From: JAJKIP01 sp040509055
GTDB lineage: Bacteria; Bacteroidota; Bacteroidia; Chitinophagales; Chitinophagaceae
Reading direction: 5' to 3'
DNA length: 23,649 bases
Assembly: GCA_040509055.1 (NCBI GenBank)
Contig: JBEVLT010000192.1
Span: 1 to 23,649, forward strand
Shown piece by piece: positions 1-7,278 of this stretch. The position numbers were made by a program, and so were the translations under genes. The notes under the pieces were generated by a model. It had not been told where the DNA came from. It saw only the letters and a list, made by a program, of their open reading frames with translations, and searched no databases. How positions within the stretch are numbered: position 1 is the stretch's first letter; each line of letters opens with the position of its first letter.

Positions 1-50
1 ACGGCCTCAAAACGTTTACCATGAAATCCGCCTGTTCTTTCTTGTGTCAT
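1..50 (-). CDS. possible 5' end of an unidentified gene, cut by window edge
   Basis: On the minus strand an ATG at 50 opens a frame that stays open to the left edge (16 codons, beginning MTQERTGGFHGK). An in-frame TAA lies about ten codons upstream, so this ATG is the only usual start. It lies about 100 nt downstream of the cytochrome c stop and has the same orientation, so it could be the next gene of the oxidase operon. No ribosome binding site or family motif is visible, and the fragment is too short to name. It may be a chance open frame. Confidence 0.25.
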   Translation of the reverse strand, partial: MTQERTGGFHGKRFEA

Positions 51-151
51 CGCGGCAGTGACTGATCGCCAGGCACTTTATCGGCAGCAGTGGTATGGCA
101 ATCCTGTAGCTGACGATATACCCGGCCGCTGCAAAAGGTCAATTTAGCCGG

Positions 152-694
152 CTATCGGCCTTGGTTTCCTGGGGCAGCATCAACCGGGTGCAGCTTCCTC
201 AGGTGTACGGCCAGTAATAATACGCCTACCAGCAATGCCACCACCAGCAGGAAACCTGCAAATAGCCAGCCGTCAGCGCCAAGCGACAGGGGCTTGTAGA
301 GGGTCTGTAATTTGCCCGGTTTGGCAAACGGCGCTTTGGCATCGGCTACCACCACGGCAGATTGGATGTATTCCACGATGCTTTTGATGTTATCCGCAGT
401 CAGGTCCGGATGATCGGGCATGGACACGCTGTTGAATTGCTGGAAGATGGCCACCGCTTCCCTATCGCCGCTTTGTACAAGCATGCGGGACGATTGTACA
501 AACTTTACGATCCACCCGATGGAATGCCGCTTGTCCACGCCTCCCAGCGCAGGGCCGGTGAGCGTTTTGTTAACATTGTGGCAGCCGGCACAGCGTGTCA
601 TAAAGATCGTTTTGCCTTCTTCTACCGGGCCGGCCCACAGCGATGCAGATGCCACTAAGGCAAACAGGGCCAGGAGCAATTGTTTAGTTTTCAT
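152..694 (-). CDS. membrane-anchored mono-haem cytochrome c
   Basis: A 180-residue c-type cytochrome, probably the electron donor to, or a soluble-domain accessory of, the adjacent haem-copper oxidase. It has an N-terminal signal peptide (about residues 1-21, ending in LWA), a single covalent haem site CAGCH at 35-39, a plausible axial Met92 in VSMPDHPDL, and a C-terminal membrane helix at about 140-165 followed by a basic tail. The haem domain should therefore face the periplasm and stay tethered to the inner membrane. The start codon overlaps the end of the SCO gene by 11 nt, which indicates one transcript. Class I cytochrome c fold is known for this motif layout. The specific role as oxidase donor is inferred from the operon. 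Confidence 0.9.
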   Translation of the reverse strand: MKTKQLLLALFALVASASLWAGPVEEGKTIFMTRCAGCHNVNKTLTGPALGGVDKRHSIGWIVKFVQSSRMLVQSGDREAVAIFQQFNSVSMPDHPDLTADNIKSIVEYIQSAVVVADAKAPFAKPGKLQTLYKPLSLGADGWLFAGFLLVVALLVGVLLLAVHLRKLHPVDAAPGNQGR

Positions 695-1316
695 GTTGCA
701 GTTTTTTAATATCGTTCAGTAAACGGTCCGCTTCATCCTGGTCGGTGCCGTCGTAATAGCCCCTTATCCGTTGCTGCGGATCGACCAGGACCAGCTTGTC
801 GCTATGAATAAAATCGCCGGGACCGCCATCGCCATCCGTAGCCACTATCATAAAGCTGTTGCGGGCCAGCCGGTACAATTCTTTTTTATCACCTGTCAGC
901 AGGTCCCAGTTGCGCAGGTCCAGTTCAAACCGTTCTGCATACCGCTTCAGCTGCAGGCTGCTGTCGCGGCCCGGGTCGACGGTAAAGGAAGCAAACCAGA
1001 CGCCCGTACCAGGGCCATAAGCCTGCTGCAGCCGTTTCATGTTGCTTGTCATTTTCGGGCAGATGGCCGGGCAATGTGTGAAAAAGAAATCGGCTATCAC
1101 GATCTTCCTGTTCCAGCCGGTGATGCTCCGCTCCTCCCCTTGCTGGTTGAGCAACCGGAAGTCACTGATCCGGTGTTCCTGTTTGCTGCCGGGCCGGCCG
1201 GCAATCACGGGGAGCGACTGGAATGTATGGCCGTACCAGTTTATCATAGCCCAGGCGGCAGCCGGCAGCACGATCACGATGCCGATAAACAGGGTGGTGG
1301 TATAGCGTTTTCTCAT
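684..1316 (-). CDS. SCO1/SenC copper chaperone for cytochrome oxidase
   Basis: A 210-residue SCO family protein that delivers copper to, or reduces, the CuA site of cytochrome c oxidase subunit II. It has an N-terminal membrane anchor (about residues 8-27) followed by a thioredoxin-fold domain. The copper-binding CPAIC motif (Cys82, Cys86) and the third ligand His171 in FIHSDK are all present, with FTVDP at about 111-115 as in family members. Only 5 nt separate it from the subunit I stop upstream, and it overlaps the cytochrome c gene downstream, so it belongs to the oxidase operon. Length and motifs are normal for the family. Confidence 0.94.
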   Translation of the reverse strand: MRKRYTTTLFIGIVIVLPAAAWAMINWYGHTFQSLPVIAGRPGSKQEHRISDFRLLNQQGEERSITGWNRKIVIADFFFTHCPAICPKMTSNMKRLQQAYGPGTGVWFASFTVDPGRDSSLQLKRYAERFELDLRNWDLLTGDKKELYRLARNSFMIVATDGDGGPGDFIHSDKLVLVDPQQRIRGYYDGTDQDEADRLLNDIKKLQHEN

Positions 1317-1321
1317 TGTTA

Positions 1322-2998
1322 TTATTTGGCAGTGACGGGCATGGGATTATCGATGTTGAAAGGCGGCGCTTTGGGACCGCTGTTCTTGTTCACGTTCAGC
1401 AGCGCCGGGATGTAGGCGATCAGCAGGATGACCACCATCGCAATGATCCAGGGCTTGAACCTGTCGAAGAGCGGTACCCGTTTTTCATCGTGGTAGGCCT
1501 CGCTGACAGGTATCTCCAATTCGCCTTCCGCCGTTCTCTTCCGCAGCAGGGTACCGAAAAACACCAGGATATACAGCATGCCGGCCACGAACATGATAAA
1601 GCCGCCCAGCAGGGCAATGAGGGTTGTGGGCACCCAGTCGGGGCGGAACAGCTCATTGTCCGGATTCAGGTAGGTCAGGCCCAGGTTGGTCCTTCGTGGT
1701 TCGCCCCGCAGCCCGCCCCAGCTCATGCCAAAAGAAAAGATCAGCATGCCGGTCATCCACAGGTAGGGTATGATCGTATTCACTTTGGGCAGGAAGATGC
1801 GTTTGCCGCTCATTTTCGAGTACAGGTAAATGCTCATGCCCACGATGCTGAGGAATACAGGGCCCGCCACCGTCATGTGAAAATGGCCGGGCATCCAGGC
1901 AGTGTTGTGCACTACGCTGTTCAGTGAATACGAAGCATTGACAATACCAGTGACGCCACCAAAGATGAACAGGATAAGCCCGCAGATAAAATAACCGAAG
2001 AGGAACCGGTTCTCATCAAAATACGGCAGCTTCTTCATCCAGCCCAGCAACCCTTTGGCGCCGCGTTTCCGGCCGGCATACTCCAGCGAAGCCGCAATGG
2101 TAAAGGCCGTGATGAAACTGGGAATGGCCACGCCGTAGGTCAGCATACCATGCAGGAACTTTACACCTTGTGTGATAGTGGGATCGCTGTATTGGTGGTG
2201 TACCCCTACCGGTATGGAAAACAGCAGGAAGAGGAACAGGGCGATCCGGCCTGCCATATCGGAATACAATTTGCCACCGGCCACTTTGGGCAGCACGGTA
2301 TAGAACATGATGTAGGCGGGCAGCAGCCAGAAATACACCAGCGCGTGACCAAAGAACCAGAACAGCGTTCTTGCCAGGTTCACGTTCACCGTCTTTGTCC
2401 AGCCCACGGACCAGGGGATCAGCAGCACCAGCACCTCGTAGGCCACGGCCAGGGTGCATACAAACCAGATGATAAAATTGATGAGCGTACCGAGAATAGC
2501 CAGCGGTGTCTTGGTCTCCGGGTTTTCCTTTTTCCACCGCATGTACATCCGCGCCCAGTTGAACAGGGGGATCCACGAGCCCACGATCAGCAAGGCGGCG
2601 CCGAGGTAAAACAGCGGGTGTGCCTTCAATGGCGGATAAAAGGTGTAGAGCACGGAAGCCTTGCCCGCCAGCATAGCCCAGGCGGCCATCACCGTGCCGA
2701 TGATCATGAGCCAGCAGCTCAGCCACATCACTTTTTTATTGGGTTCCTTTTTGAGATAAAAGGCCATGGTCACATGCCCGAATGCCACGGCGAAAAATGA
2801 GGTCAGCACCACGGCATTGATCACGCCATGCAGCGTAAGGCCCTGGTAATAATCCAGCTTTGCAAAAGAGGATTGCTGCAATACACCGGCCCTGTATACC
2901 GTTTGCATCAACCCGTGGTAGATGCCGATGATCAGCAAGGCCACGGGAATGGCCAGCTCCAGGAAAATGATCCGTTTGAATGTTTTGGTTACCTGCAT
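1322..2998 (-). CDS. ba3-like (B-type) haem-copper cytochrome c oxidase subunit I
   Basis: A 558-residue polytopic catalytic subunit that reduces O2 to water and pumps protons. Visible ligands: His57 (LTLHG) for low-spin haem b; CuB ligands His218 and His267/His268 (VGVHHQYSD), with Tyr222 four residues after His218 as in the cross-linked His-Tyr pair; and the haem pair GHFH with His372 (high-spin haem) and His374 (low-spin haem). The K/D-channel motifs typical of A-type aa3 enzymes are not evident. The short subunit II next door also matches the Thermus ba3 arrangement, so I place it in the B family. These enzymes usually have high oxygen affinity. It lies 20 nt after subunit II. Some Bacteroidota annotations call such genes generic 'cytochrome c oxidase subunit I', and a nitric oxide reductase is unlikely because the His-Tyr pair is present. 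Confidence 0.93.
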   Translation of the reverse strand: MQVTKTFKRIIFLELAIPVALLIIGIYHGLMQTVYRAGVLQQSSFAKLDYYQGLTLHGVINAVVLTSFFAVAFGHVTMAFYLKKEPNKKVMWLSCWLMIIGTVMAAWAMLAGKASVLYTFYPPLKAHPLFYLGAALLIVGSWIPLFNWARMYMRWKKENPETKTPLAILGTLINFIIWFVCTLAVAYEVLVLLIPWSVGWTKTVNVNLARTLFWFFGHALVYFWLLPAYIMFYTVLPKVAGGKLYSDMAGRIALFLFLLFSIPVGVHHQYSDPTITQGVKFLHGMLTYGVAIPSFITAFTIAASLEYAGRKRGAKGLLGWMKKLPYFDENRFLFGYFICGLILFIFGGVTGIVNASYSLNSVVHNTAWMPGHFHMTVAGPVFLSIVGMSIYLYSKMSGKRIFLPKVNTIIPYLWMTGMLIFSFGMSWGGLRGEPRRTNLGLTYLNPDNELFRPDWVPTTLIALLGGFIMFVAGMLYILVFFGTLLRKRTAEGELEIPVSEAYHDEKRVPLFDRFKPWIIAMVVILLIAYIPALLNVNKNSGPKAPPFNIDNPMPVTAK

Positions 2999-3018
2999 AA
3001 CTCGTCAGTTTTTATAAA

Positions 3019-3477
3019 TTATTTCGCTTCCGGATAGTTTACGATCACCTGCGCCCGCATGTTCTGGTGGCCTACGCCGCAATATTCGTGGCAGACGATA
3101 TTGTATACGCCGGGCTTGTCAAACTTTACAGTAGTCTTGTTGATGGCGCCGTACACGGCCATCATGTTCACATTCTTGTCGGAGATATTGAACCCGTGCA
3201 CCACATCCTTCGACGTAAGGTAAAAATCTACTTCGCTGCCGACCGGCAGGTAAATCTCCGCCGGCTCAAACTGCCACATGGAGGCCACGGAAAACACCTG
3301 GTAAGTGGTAGAGTCCAGCCGGTTGATCTTTGCCTCCGTATACGCCTTGTCATAAGGCAGGCACTCGGGCACATCGCTTTTGTATTTGTTGCGCGCATAG
3401 AGCAGGGAGAAAACAAACAGGGCGATCACGGCCATGGTCACGGCCAGGGCCTTTTTTTCGGATTTATCGATTAGCAT
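3019..3477 (-). CDS. ba3-like cytochrome c oxidase subunit II (CuA)
   Basis: A 152-residue subunit II with a single N-terminal membrane helix (about residues 8-27) and a periplasmic cupredoxin domain. The CuA ligands are complete: His94 (DVVHGFN), then Cys129, Cys133, His137 and Met140 in the C-terminal motif CHEYCGVGHQNM. The size and single helix fit the ba3/B-type family rather than the two-helix A-type subunit II. I chose the ATG at 3477 (MLIDKSEKK). A longer frame from a TTG at 3501 would overlap the end of the small upstream gene and is less likely. It receives electrons from cytochrome c and passes them to subunit I, encoded 20 nt downstream. Confidence 0.94.
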   Translation of the reverse strand: MLIDKSEKKALAVTMAVIALFVFSLLYARNKYKSDVPECLPYDKAYTEAKINRLDSTTYQVFSVASMWQFEPAEIYLPVGSEVDFYLTSKDVVHGFNISDKNVNMMAVYGAINKTTVKFDKPGVYNIVCHEYCGVGHQNMRAQVIVNYPEAK

Positions 3478-3484
3478 AGTCTGA

Positions 3485-3616
3485 TTATTTAGTGTTTTCA
3501 ATCATAAGCCAGTAGATGCCATACCAGAAAACAAGGGAGAGCAGGATCAGCAGGATGAAGAAAGCGAAGGCTCCTTTCGGGATGAATTTCTTTTCGTTCC
3601 AAGGTTCCATATACAT
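3485..3616 (-). CDS. small single-helix oxidase subunit (subunit IIa-like)
   Basis: A 43-residue frame (MYMEPWNEKK...), with one hydrophobic helix at about residues 17-38 rich in F, L, I and W and a short polar tail, stopping 7 nt before the subunit II start. An ATG at codon 3 is an alternative start. Position, size and topology match the one-helix third polypeptide of Thermus ba3 oxidase (subunit IIa) and similar tiny genes preceding subunit II in B-type operons. Assignment by context is inference, because a protein this small gives little sequence signal. A good -7 element lies 14 nt upstream of its ATG, which makes it the first gene of the oxidase operon. Confidence 0.72.
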   Translation of the reverse strand: MYMEPWNEKKFIPKGAFAFFILLILLSLVFWYGIYWLMIENTK

Positions 3617-3629
3617 TAGTTTTCAGCGG

Positions 3630-3637
3630 CAAAACTA
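3630..3637 (-). promoter_or_regulatory. -7 promoter element of the oxidase operon
   Basis: TAGTTTTG on the minus strand is an exact match to the Bacteroidota -7 consensus TAnnTTTG. It would place the transcript start around 3624, about 8 nt before the first ATG. The near edge of this element lies 52.5 bp from the centre of the palindrome at 3683-3696. Confidence 0.65.
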
Positions 3638-3682
3638 TCCGCGGCATTTTGACCATTACATGACAGAACCGAAGGGCCGGCA

Positions 3683-3696
3683 CTGATTATAATCAG
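3683..3696. promoter_or_regulatory. CRP/FNR-like palindromic operator between divergent genes
   Basis: CTGATTATAATCAG is a perfect 14-bp palindrome, with the half-site geometry of CRP-family sites (5-bp half sites, 4-bp spacer). It sits between the leftward oxidase operon and the rightward CoA-transferase gene, so it could serve both. Near-identical sites occur before the di-iron repair gene, the 8518-8886 / 9070-9435 divergent pair and the PPOX gene. Binding by the REC-CRP regulator at 7275-8330 is inferred. Confidence 0.7.
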
Positions 3697-3751
3697 CATT
3701 CCGGATGAGTAAGGTCAGCCCGGCGATCTCCCGCCTTACCGCAACAGGGAG

Positions 3752-3759
3752 TAGCTTTG
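3752..3759 (+). promoter_or_regulatory. -7 promoter element of the CoA-transferase gene
   Basis: TAGCTTTG matches TAnnTTTG exactly. A start near 3765 leaves a leader of under 30 nt. The element begins 62.5 bp from the centre of the shared operator at 3683-3696. Confidence 0.6.
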
Positions 3760-3792
3760 CATCATCAAACTGTTATGCATCCAACTTTATTT

Positions 3793-5079
3793 ATGAACAA
3801 GGACCGGTTTATCTCCGCGGCGGCGGCAGTGCAATTGATCAAATCAGGCGATCGTGTTTTTCTCCATGGCAGCGCTGCTACTCCGGTACACCTGGTCAAA
3901 GCCCTGCAGGCCCGCCATGCAGAGCTACGCGACGTGGAGCTGGTGAGCATCACCACGCTGGGCGAAGCAGACTTTGCAGATCCGGCATTTGCCGGCAGCT
4001 TCTTTTTCAACTCCCTGTTCGTATCGGCCAATACCCGCGCCGTGGTCAACAGCGACCAGGGCGATTATGTACCCATCTTCCTGAGCGAGATACCCCGGCT
4101 GTTTCAGCAGTCCTTCCTGCCGCTGGATGTGGCCCTGGTGCAGGTATCGCCGCCCGATGCGCATGGCTATTGCTCGCTGGGCACTTCGGTCGATATTGCC
4201 CGGGCGGCTGTGGATACGGCCCGGCTGGTCATTGCCCAGGTAAACCCGCGGATGCCGCGCACTCATGGCGACGGGTTTATTCATATGGATAAGATCCATG
4301 CGATGGTAGAGCAGGAAGCAGCGCTGCCTGAAGTGGACTACTCCGCCAACGTAAGCGAAAGCGTGCGGCAGATCGGGCGGCATGTGGCTTCGCTGGTGGA
4401 AGATGGCGCTACGCTGCAAATGGGCATCGGCAGCATACCGGACCAGGTGCTGCAAAACTTAACCGGACACAAAGACCTGGGCATCCATACCGAAATGTTT
4501 TCCGACGGCATTATCCCGCTTCTCCGGAGCTGCGTGATCAATAACAGCCGCAAAAAGCTGAACAAAGGCCGCTCTGTTACCGGCTTTATGGCCGGCACCC
4601 GCCGGCTCTACGATTTCGTACACGACAACCCGGCCATCCGTGTCATGAACATCGCGTATGTAAACGATACCAGCGTGATCCGGCAAAACCCGAAAGTAAC
4701 AGCTATCAACAGCGCCATCGAGATCGACCTGACCGGCCAGGTTTGCGCCGACTCCATGGGCACCTACCAGTACTCCGGCATCGGCGGACAAATGGATTTT
4801 ATCCGCGGAGCTTCCCTGTCCGAAGGAGGAAAACCCATCATTGCGCTTCCTTCCGTTACTTCAAAAGGTCAATCGCGCATCGTTTCCTTCCTGAAAGAAG
4901 GCGCCGGCGTGGTCACCACGCGGGGGCATGTACATTGGGTGGTCACCGAGCACGGCATCGTCAACCTGTTTGGCAAAAACCTGAAGCAACGGGCCAGGGC
5001 ACTGATCGGGATCGCACATCCTGATCACCGCAAAGCCCTTGAGCAGGCTTATTATGACCGCTTCAACACGATGCCCTGA
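3793..5079 (+). CDS. acetyl-CoA hydrolase / 4-hydroxybutyrate CoA-transferase family protein
   Basis: A 428-residue class I CoA-transferase that probably moves CoA between acetyl-CoA and a carboxylic acid (acetate, propionate, 4-hydroxybutyrate or succinate). The motif GIHTEMFSDG contains the expected catalytic glutamate (Glu234 with this start). The glycine-rich MGIGSIPDQV precedes it and IGGQMDFIRGA follows, both typical of the family. I prefer the ATG at 3793 because MNKDRFISAAAAVQLIKSGD lines up with the usual N-terminus. An ATG at 3775 would add six residues. It is divergent from the oxidase operon and shares an operator with it, which suggests a role in acetate or overflow metabolism when oxygen is limiting. 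The true substrate cannot be read from the sequence. Confidence 0.9.
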   Translation: MNKDRFISAAAAVQLIKSGDRVFLHGSAATPVHLVKALQARHAELRDVELVSITTLGEADFADPAFAGSFFFNSLFVSANTRAVVNSDQGDYVPIFLSEIPRLFQQSFLPLDVALVQVSPPDAHGYCSLGTSVDIARAAVDTARLVIAQVNPRMPRTHGDGFIHMDKIHAMVEQEAALPEVDYSANVSESVRQIGRHVASLVEDGATLQMGIGSIPDQVLQNLTGHKDLGIHTEMFSDGIIPLLRSCVINNSRKKLNKGRSVTGFMAGTRRLYDFVHDNPAIRVMNIAYVNDTSVIRQNPKVTAINSAIEIDLTGQVCADSMGTYQYSGIGGQMDFIRGASLSEGGKPIIALPSVTSKGQSRIVSFLKEGAGVVTTRGHVHWVVTEHGIVNLFGKNLKQRARALIGIAHPDHRKALEQAYYDRFNTMP

Positions 5080-5110
5080 CCGCACCGCAGCCTGAACACC
5101 AGCCAGTACC

Positions 5111-5146
5111 CTGAGCATCATCAGGTAAGGAACTGATTAAAATCAG
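5111..5146 (+). promoter_or_regulatory. tandem CTGAT-N4-ATCAG operators upstream of the di-iron gene
   Basis: The proximal site 5133-5146 reads CTGATTAAAATCAG (both half sites perfect). A weaker copy, CTGAGCATCATCAG, lies at 5111-5124, so the two centres are 22 bp apart, about two helical turns. The proximal centre is 29.5 bp upstream of the -7-like element at 5169, equivalent to about -41.5 relative to the start, a class II activator position. Confidence 0.65.
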
Positions 5147-5168
5147 GTCCTTATCCCGGCCTGACGGG

Positions 5169-5176
5169 TATTTTTA
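5169..5176 (+). promoter_or_regulatory. -7-like element of the di-iron repair gene
   Basis: TATTTTTA differs from TAnnTTTG only at the last base. Transcription would begin close to the ATG at 5183, giving a very short leader or a leaderless message. A weak core promoter fits activator dependence. Confidence 0.45.
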
Positions 5177-5182
5177 CGGCGT

Positions 5183-5968
5183 ATGATCGTCTCCAACCCC
5201 CTTCCTGCAACAGGAATGTTCCTGCCCGCCATCGATATCAATCCAAAGTCTTCCGCATCGGAGATCGTGCGGCAGGATTACCGCACGGCAGATATTTTTC
5301 GCAAATACGGGATCGGGTATTGCTGCGGGGGCCGCTGGCCGCTGGAAATGGTATGTGCAACGCAGCAAATCGACCTGGCCATGCTGATGGAAGAGCTGGA
5401 CCGGGCCACGCGTATCCTCCAGGTGAGTCCGGCCCTGCCTTTTGAAACATGGTCCATCGATTTCCTGACAGATTATATCATCAATGTCCATCACCGCTAC
5501 CTGTACACCACCATCCCGGCCCTGGGCGAATCGCTGCGGGATTTTGCCGAAGAGCATACCGGCAAATATCCCTATTATACCACCATCAGCAGCCATGTAG
5601 CCAGGCTGGAGAGCGGGATCATTCCCCACCTGCAACACGAGGAAGAAGTGATCTTCCCCTACCTGCGGCAGGTAGCGCATGCCTACCATGCCAGTGATTC
5701 GTTTGCAGGCCTGCTGGTAAAAACACTCCGCAAGCCGGTAGCAAAGCTCATGGACAGCGAACACGAAATACTGACGAATATCCTTTTCAGTTTCCGCGGG
5801 TTGACCGGTAATTATACCCCCCCGCCCGGAGCCTGCACCAGCCACCGGGTGATCCTGTCCCGGCTGAAAGAGCTGGACCATGACCTTACCCAACATATCT
5901 ATCTTGAAAACAACATCCTGTTTCCCCGCGTCATCCATATGGAAAAAGAATTGCTGGAGCGCCTCTGA
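5183..5968 (+). CDS. RIC/YtfE/ScdA-type di-iron protein (iron-sulfur cluster repair)
   Basis: A 261-residue protein of the repair-of-iron-centres family, which protects or rebuilds iron-sulfur centres after nitric oxide or oxidative damage. The N-terminal ScdA_N-type segment carries the paired cysteines Cys47-Cys48 in YGIGYCCGG. The rest is a hemerythrin-like four-helix bundle with candidate di-iron ligands His103/104, His125, the HLQHEEEVIFPYL block (His149, His152, Glu155), His194 in DSEHE, and His233/His238/Glu242 in LDHDLTQHIYLEN. Length is slightly above the usual 220-240 residues. The start at 5183 gives a normal N-terminus, and Met12 is an alternative. The CTGAT-type sites directly upstream suggest induction together with the oxidase operon. 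Family is secure; regulation is inferred. Confidence 0.92.
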   Translation: MIVSNPLPATGMFLPAIDINPKSSASEIVRQDYRTADIFRKYGIGYCCGGRWPLEMVCATQQIDLAMLMEELDRATRILQVSPALPFETWSIDFLTDYIINVHHRYLYTTIPALGESLRDFAEEHTGKYPYYTTISSHVARLESGIIPHLQHEEEVIFPYLRQVAHAYHASDSFAGLLVKTLRKPVAKLMDSEHEILTNILFSFRGLTGNYTPPPGACTSHRVILSRLKELDHDLTQHIYLENNILFPRVIHMEKELLERL

Positions 5969-6033
5969 ACCTGCATGTTTACAAGTGGCGTTTCATGCAA
6001 TTTCGATAATTTGAGCTCCTGAATTCCCTGTAT

Positions 6034-7278
6034 ATGCTTGCAGATACTTCTCACCTTACTTCACTTTTTGAAAATGCAACCGAAGGGATCATCCTGACCA
6101 ACGGTGCCGGCAATATCGTGCTGGTAAATCCCGCAGCGGAAAGAATGTTTGGATACAACAGCGGCGAGATCGCCGGCAAACCTATCGAGATCCTGATACC
6201 CGACAAGGTAAGGCCACATCATCACCAGCTGCGGGAAGGTTTTTATAAAGACCCCTCCAACCGGGCCATGGGGCATGGCCGCGACCTGTACGCCCGGAAA
6301 AAGGATGGCGCCAACCTGCCGGTAGAAGTAAGCCTCAGCTACTATAAACGGGCTGATGAAACATTTGTCATTGCCTTTATCGTGGACATTACACGACGGA
6401 AGGAGATTGAAAGCAATATGCTGCACCAGCAAAAAGAGCTGGAACGCATCAGCCAGGAAATACGCAAGCTGAATGCAGAACTGGAGGCCAAGGTGGAAGA
6501 ACGTACCCTGATCCTGCGGGAAGCGCTGCAGCGGCTGGAGCAATCGCAGGAAGAGCTGAGTGAAGCGCTGGACAAGGAAAAGCAGCTGAATGAGATTAAA
6601 AGCCGGTTCGTTTCCATGGCCTCGCACGAGTTCAGGACTCCCCTGAGCACCATTCTTTCCTCTGCCTCCCTGCTGGGAAAATACATTACCACGGAAGAGC
6701 AGGATAAGCGGATACGGCATGTAGAGAAGATCCGGTCTTCGGTAAAGCATCTGAATGATGTCCTGGAAGATTTCCTTTCGCTCGGCAAGCTGGACGAAGG
6801 AAAGGTGCTGAGCAGCAACGATGAATTCGACCTGAAAGAGCTGCTGCACACGACCAGCGATGAAATAAAAGGCCTGCTGAAAAAAAACCAGCAGATCTAC
6901 CTGTCCTATAGCGGCACAGCCGTCATCTGCTCCGATAAAAAGCTGCTAAAAAATGTGATCATCAACCTGGTCACCAATGCCAGCAAATTTTCCGGCGAAG
7001 GCTCACCTATCAGCATTACGACAGTGGCGGACACCGGCAAGGCCGTGATCCTCGTGCAGGACCAGGGCATCGGTATCGGTGCAGAGGATATGGAACACCT
7101 GTTTACCAGTTTTTTCCGCGGCGGCAATGCGCTTAACATCCAGGGTACCGGGCTGGGCCTGCACATCGTGAAGCGCTACCTGGACCTGATCGGCGGCGAA
7201 GCAGCCATCGACAGCCGGCTGAATGAAGGAACGACCGTGACCCTTACCATTCCCAATAAAAAAACAGCGACTGCATGA
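6034..7278 (+). CDS. PAS-domain sensor histidine kinase, FixL-like PAS
   Basis: A 414-residue soluble kinase with no membrane segment, so it senses an internal signal. Residues about 5-125 form a PAS domain ending DITRRKE. About 130-190 is a coiled coil. The dimerisation and phosphoacceptor region carries His198 in SHEFRTPL. The ATP-binding domain has the N box (Asn315 in NLVTNASKF), G1 box DQGIGIG (Asp343) and G2 box GTGLGLH at 371-377. In the PAS, His63 and Arg83 are 20 residues apart, the same spacing as the proximal haem His200 and distal Arg220 of Bradyrhizobium FixL. This permits, but does not prove, haem-based gas sensing, because many non-haem PAS domains keep similar residues. Its stop overlaps the response regulator start (ATGA), so the two are a cognate pair. 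Confidence 0.92.
   Translation: MLADTSHLTSLFENATEGIILTNGAGNIVLVNPAAERMFGYNSGEIAGKPIEILIPDKVRPHHHQLREGFYKDPSNRAMGHGRDLYARKKDGANLPVEVSLSYYKRADETFVIAFIVDITRRKEIESNMLHQQKELERISQEIRKLNAELEAKVEERTLILREALQRLEQSQEELSEALDKEKQLNEIKSRFVSMASHEFRTPLSTILSSASLLGKYITTEEQDKRIRHVEKIRSSVKHLNDVLEDFLSLGKLDEGKVLSSNDEFDLKELLHTTSDEIKGLLKKNQQIYLSYSGTAVICSDKKLLKNVIINLVTNASKFSGEGSPISITTVADTGKAVILVQDQGIGIGAEDMEHLFTSFFRGGNALNIQGTGLGLHIVKRYLDLIGGEAAIDSRLNEGTTVTLTIPNKKTATA

Noticed and set aside
1316..2800. Long rightward frames opposite the oxidase subunit I gene
   Set aside because: They are antisense shadows rich in His, Gln and Arg produced by a GC-biased membrane protein gene. The minus-strand protein has all catalytic ligands.
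1322..2998. Nitric oxide reductase (NorB-like) instead of oxidase
   Set aside because: The His218-Tyr222 pair of oxidases is present, and the neighbouring CuA subunit and SCO chaperone belong to cytochrome oxidases.
3498..3683. Leftward 61-codon frame overlapping the oxidase promoter
   Set aside because: It crosses the -7 element and the real small subunit gene in another frame, and its sequence shows no protein-like pattern or membrane helix.
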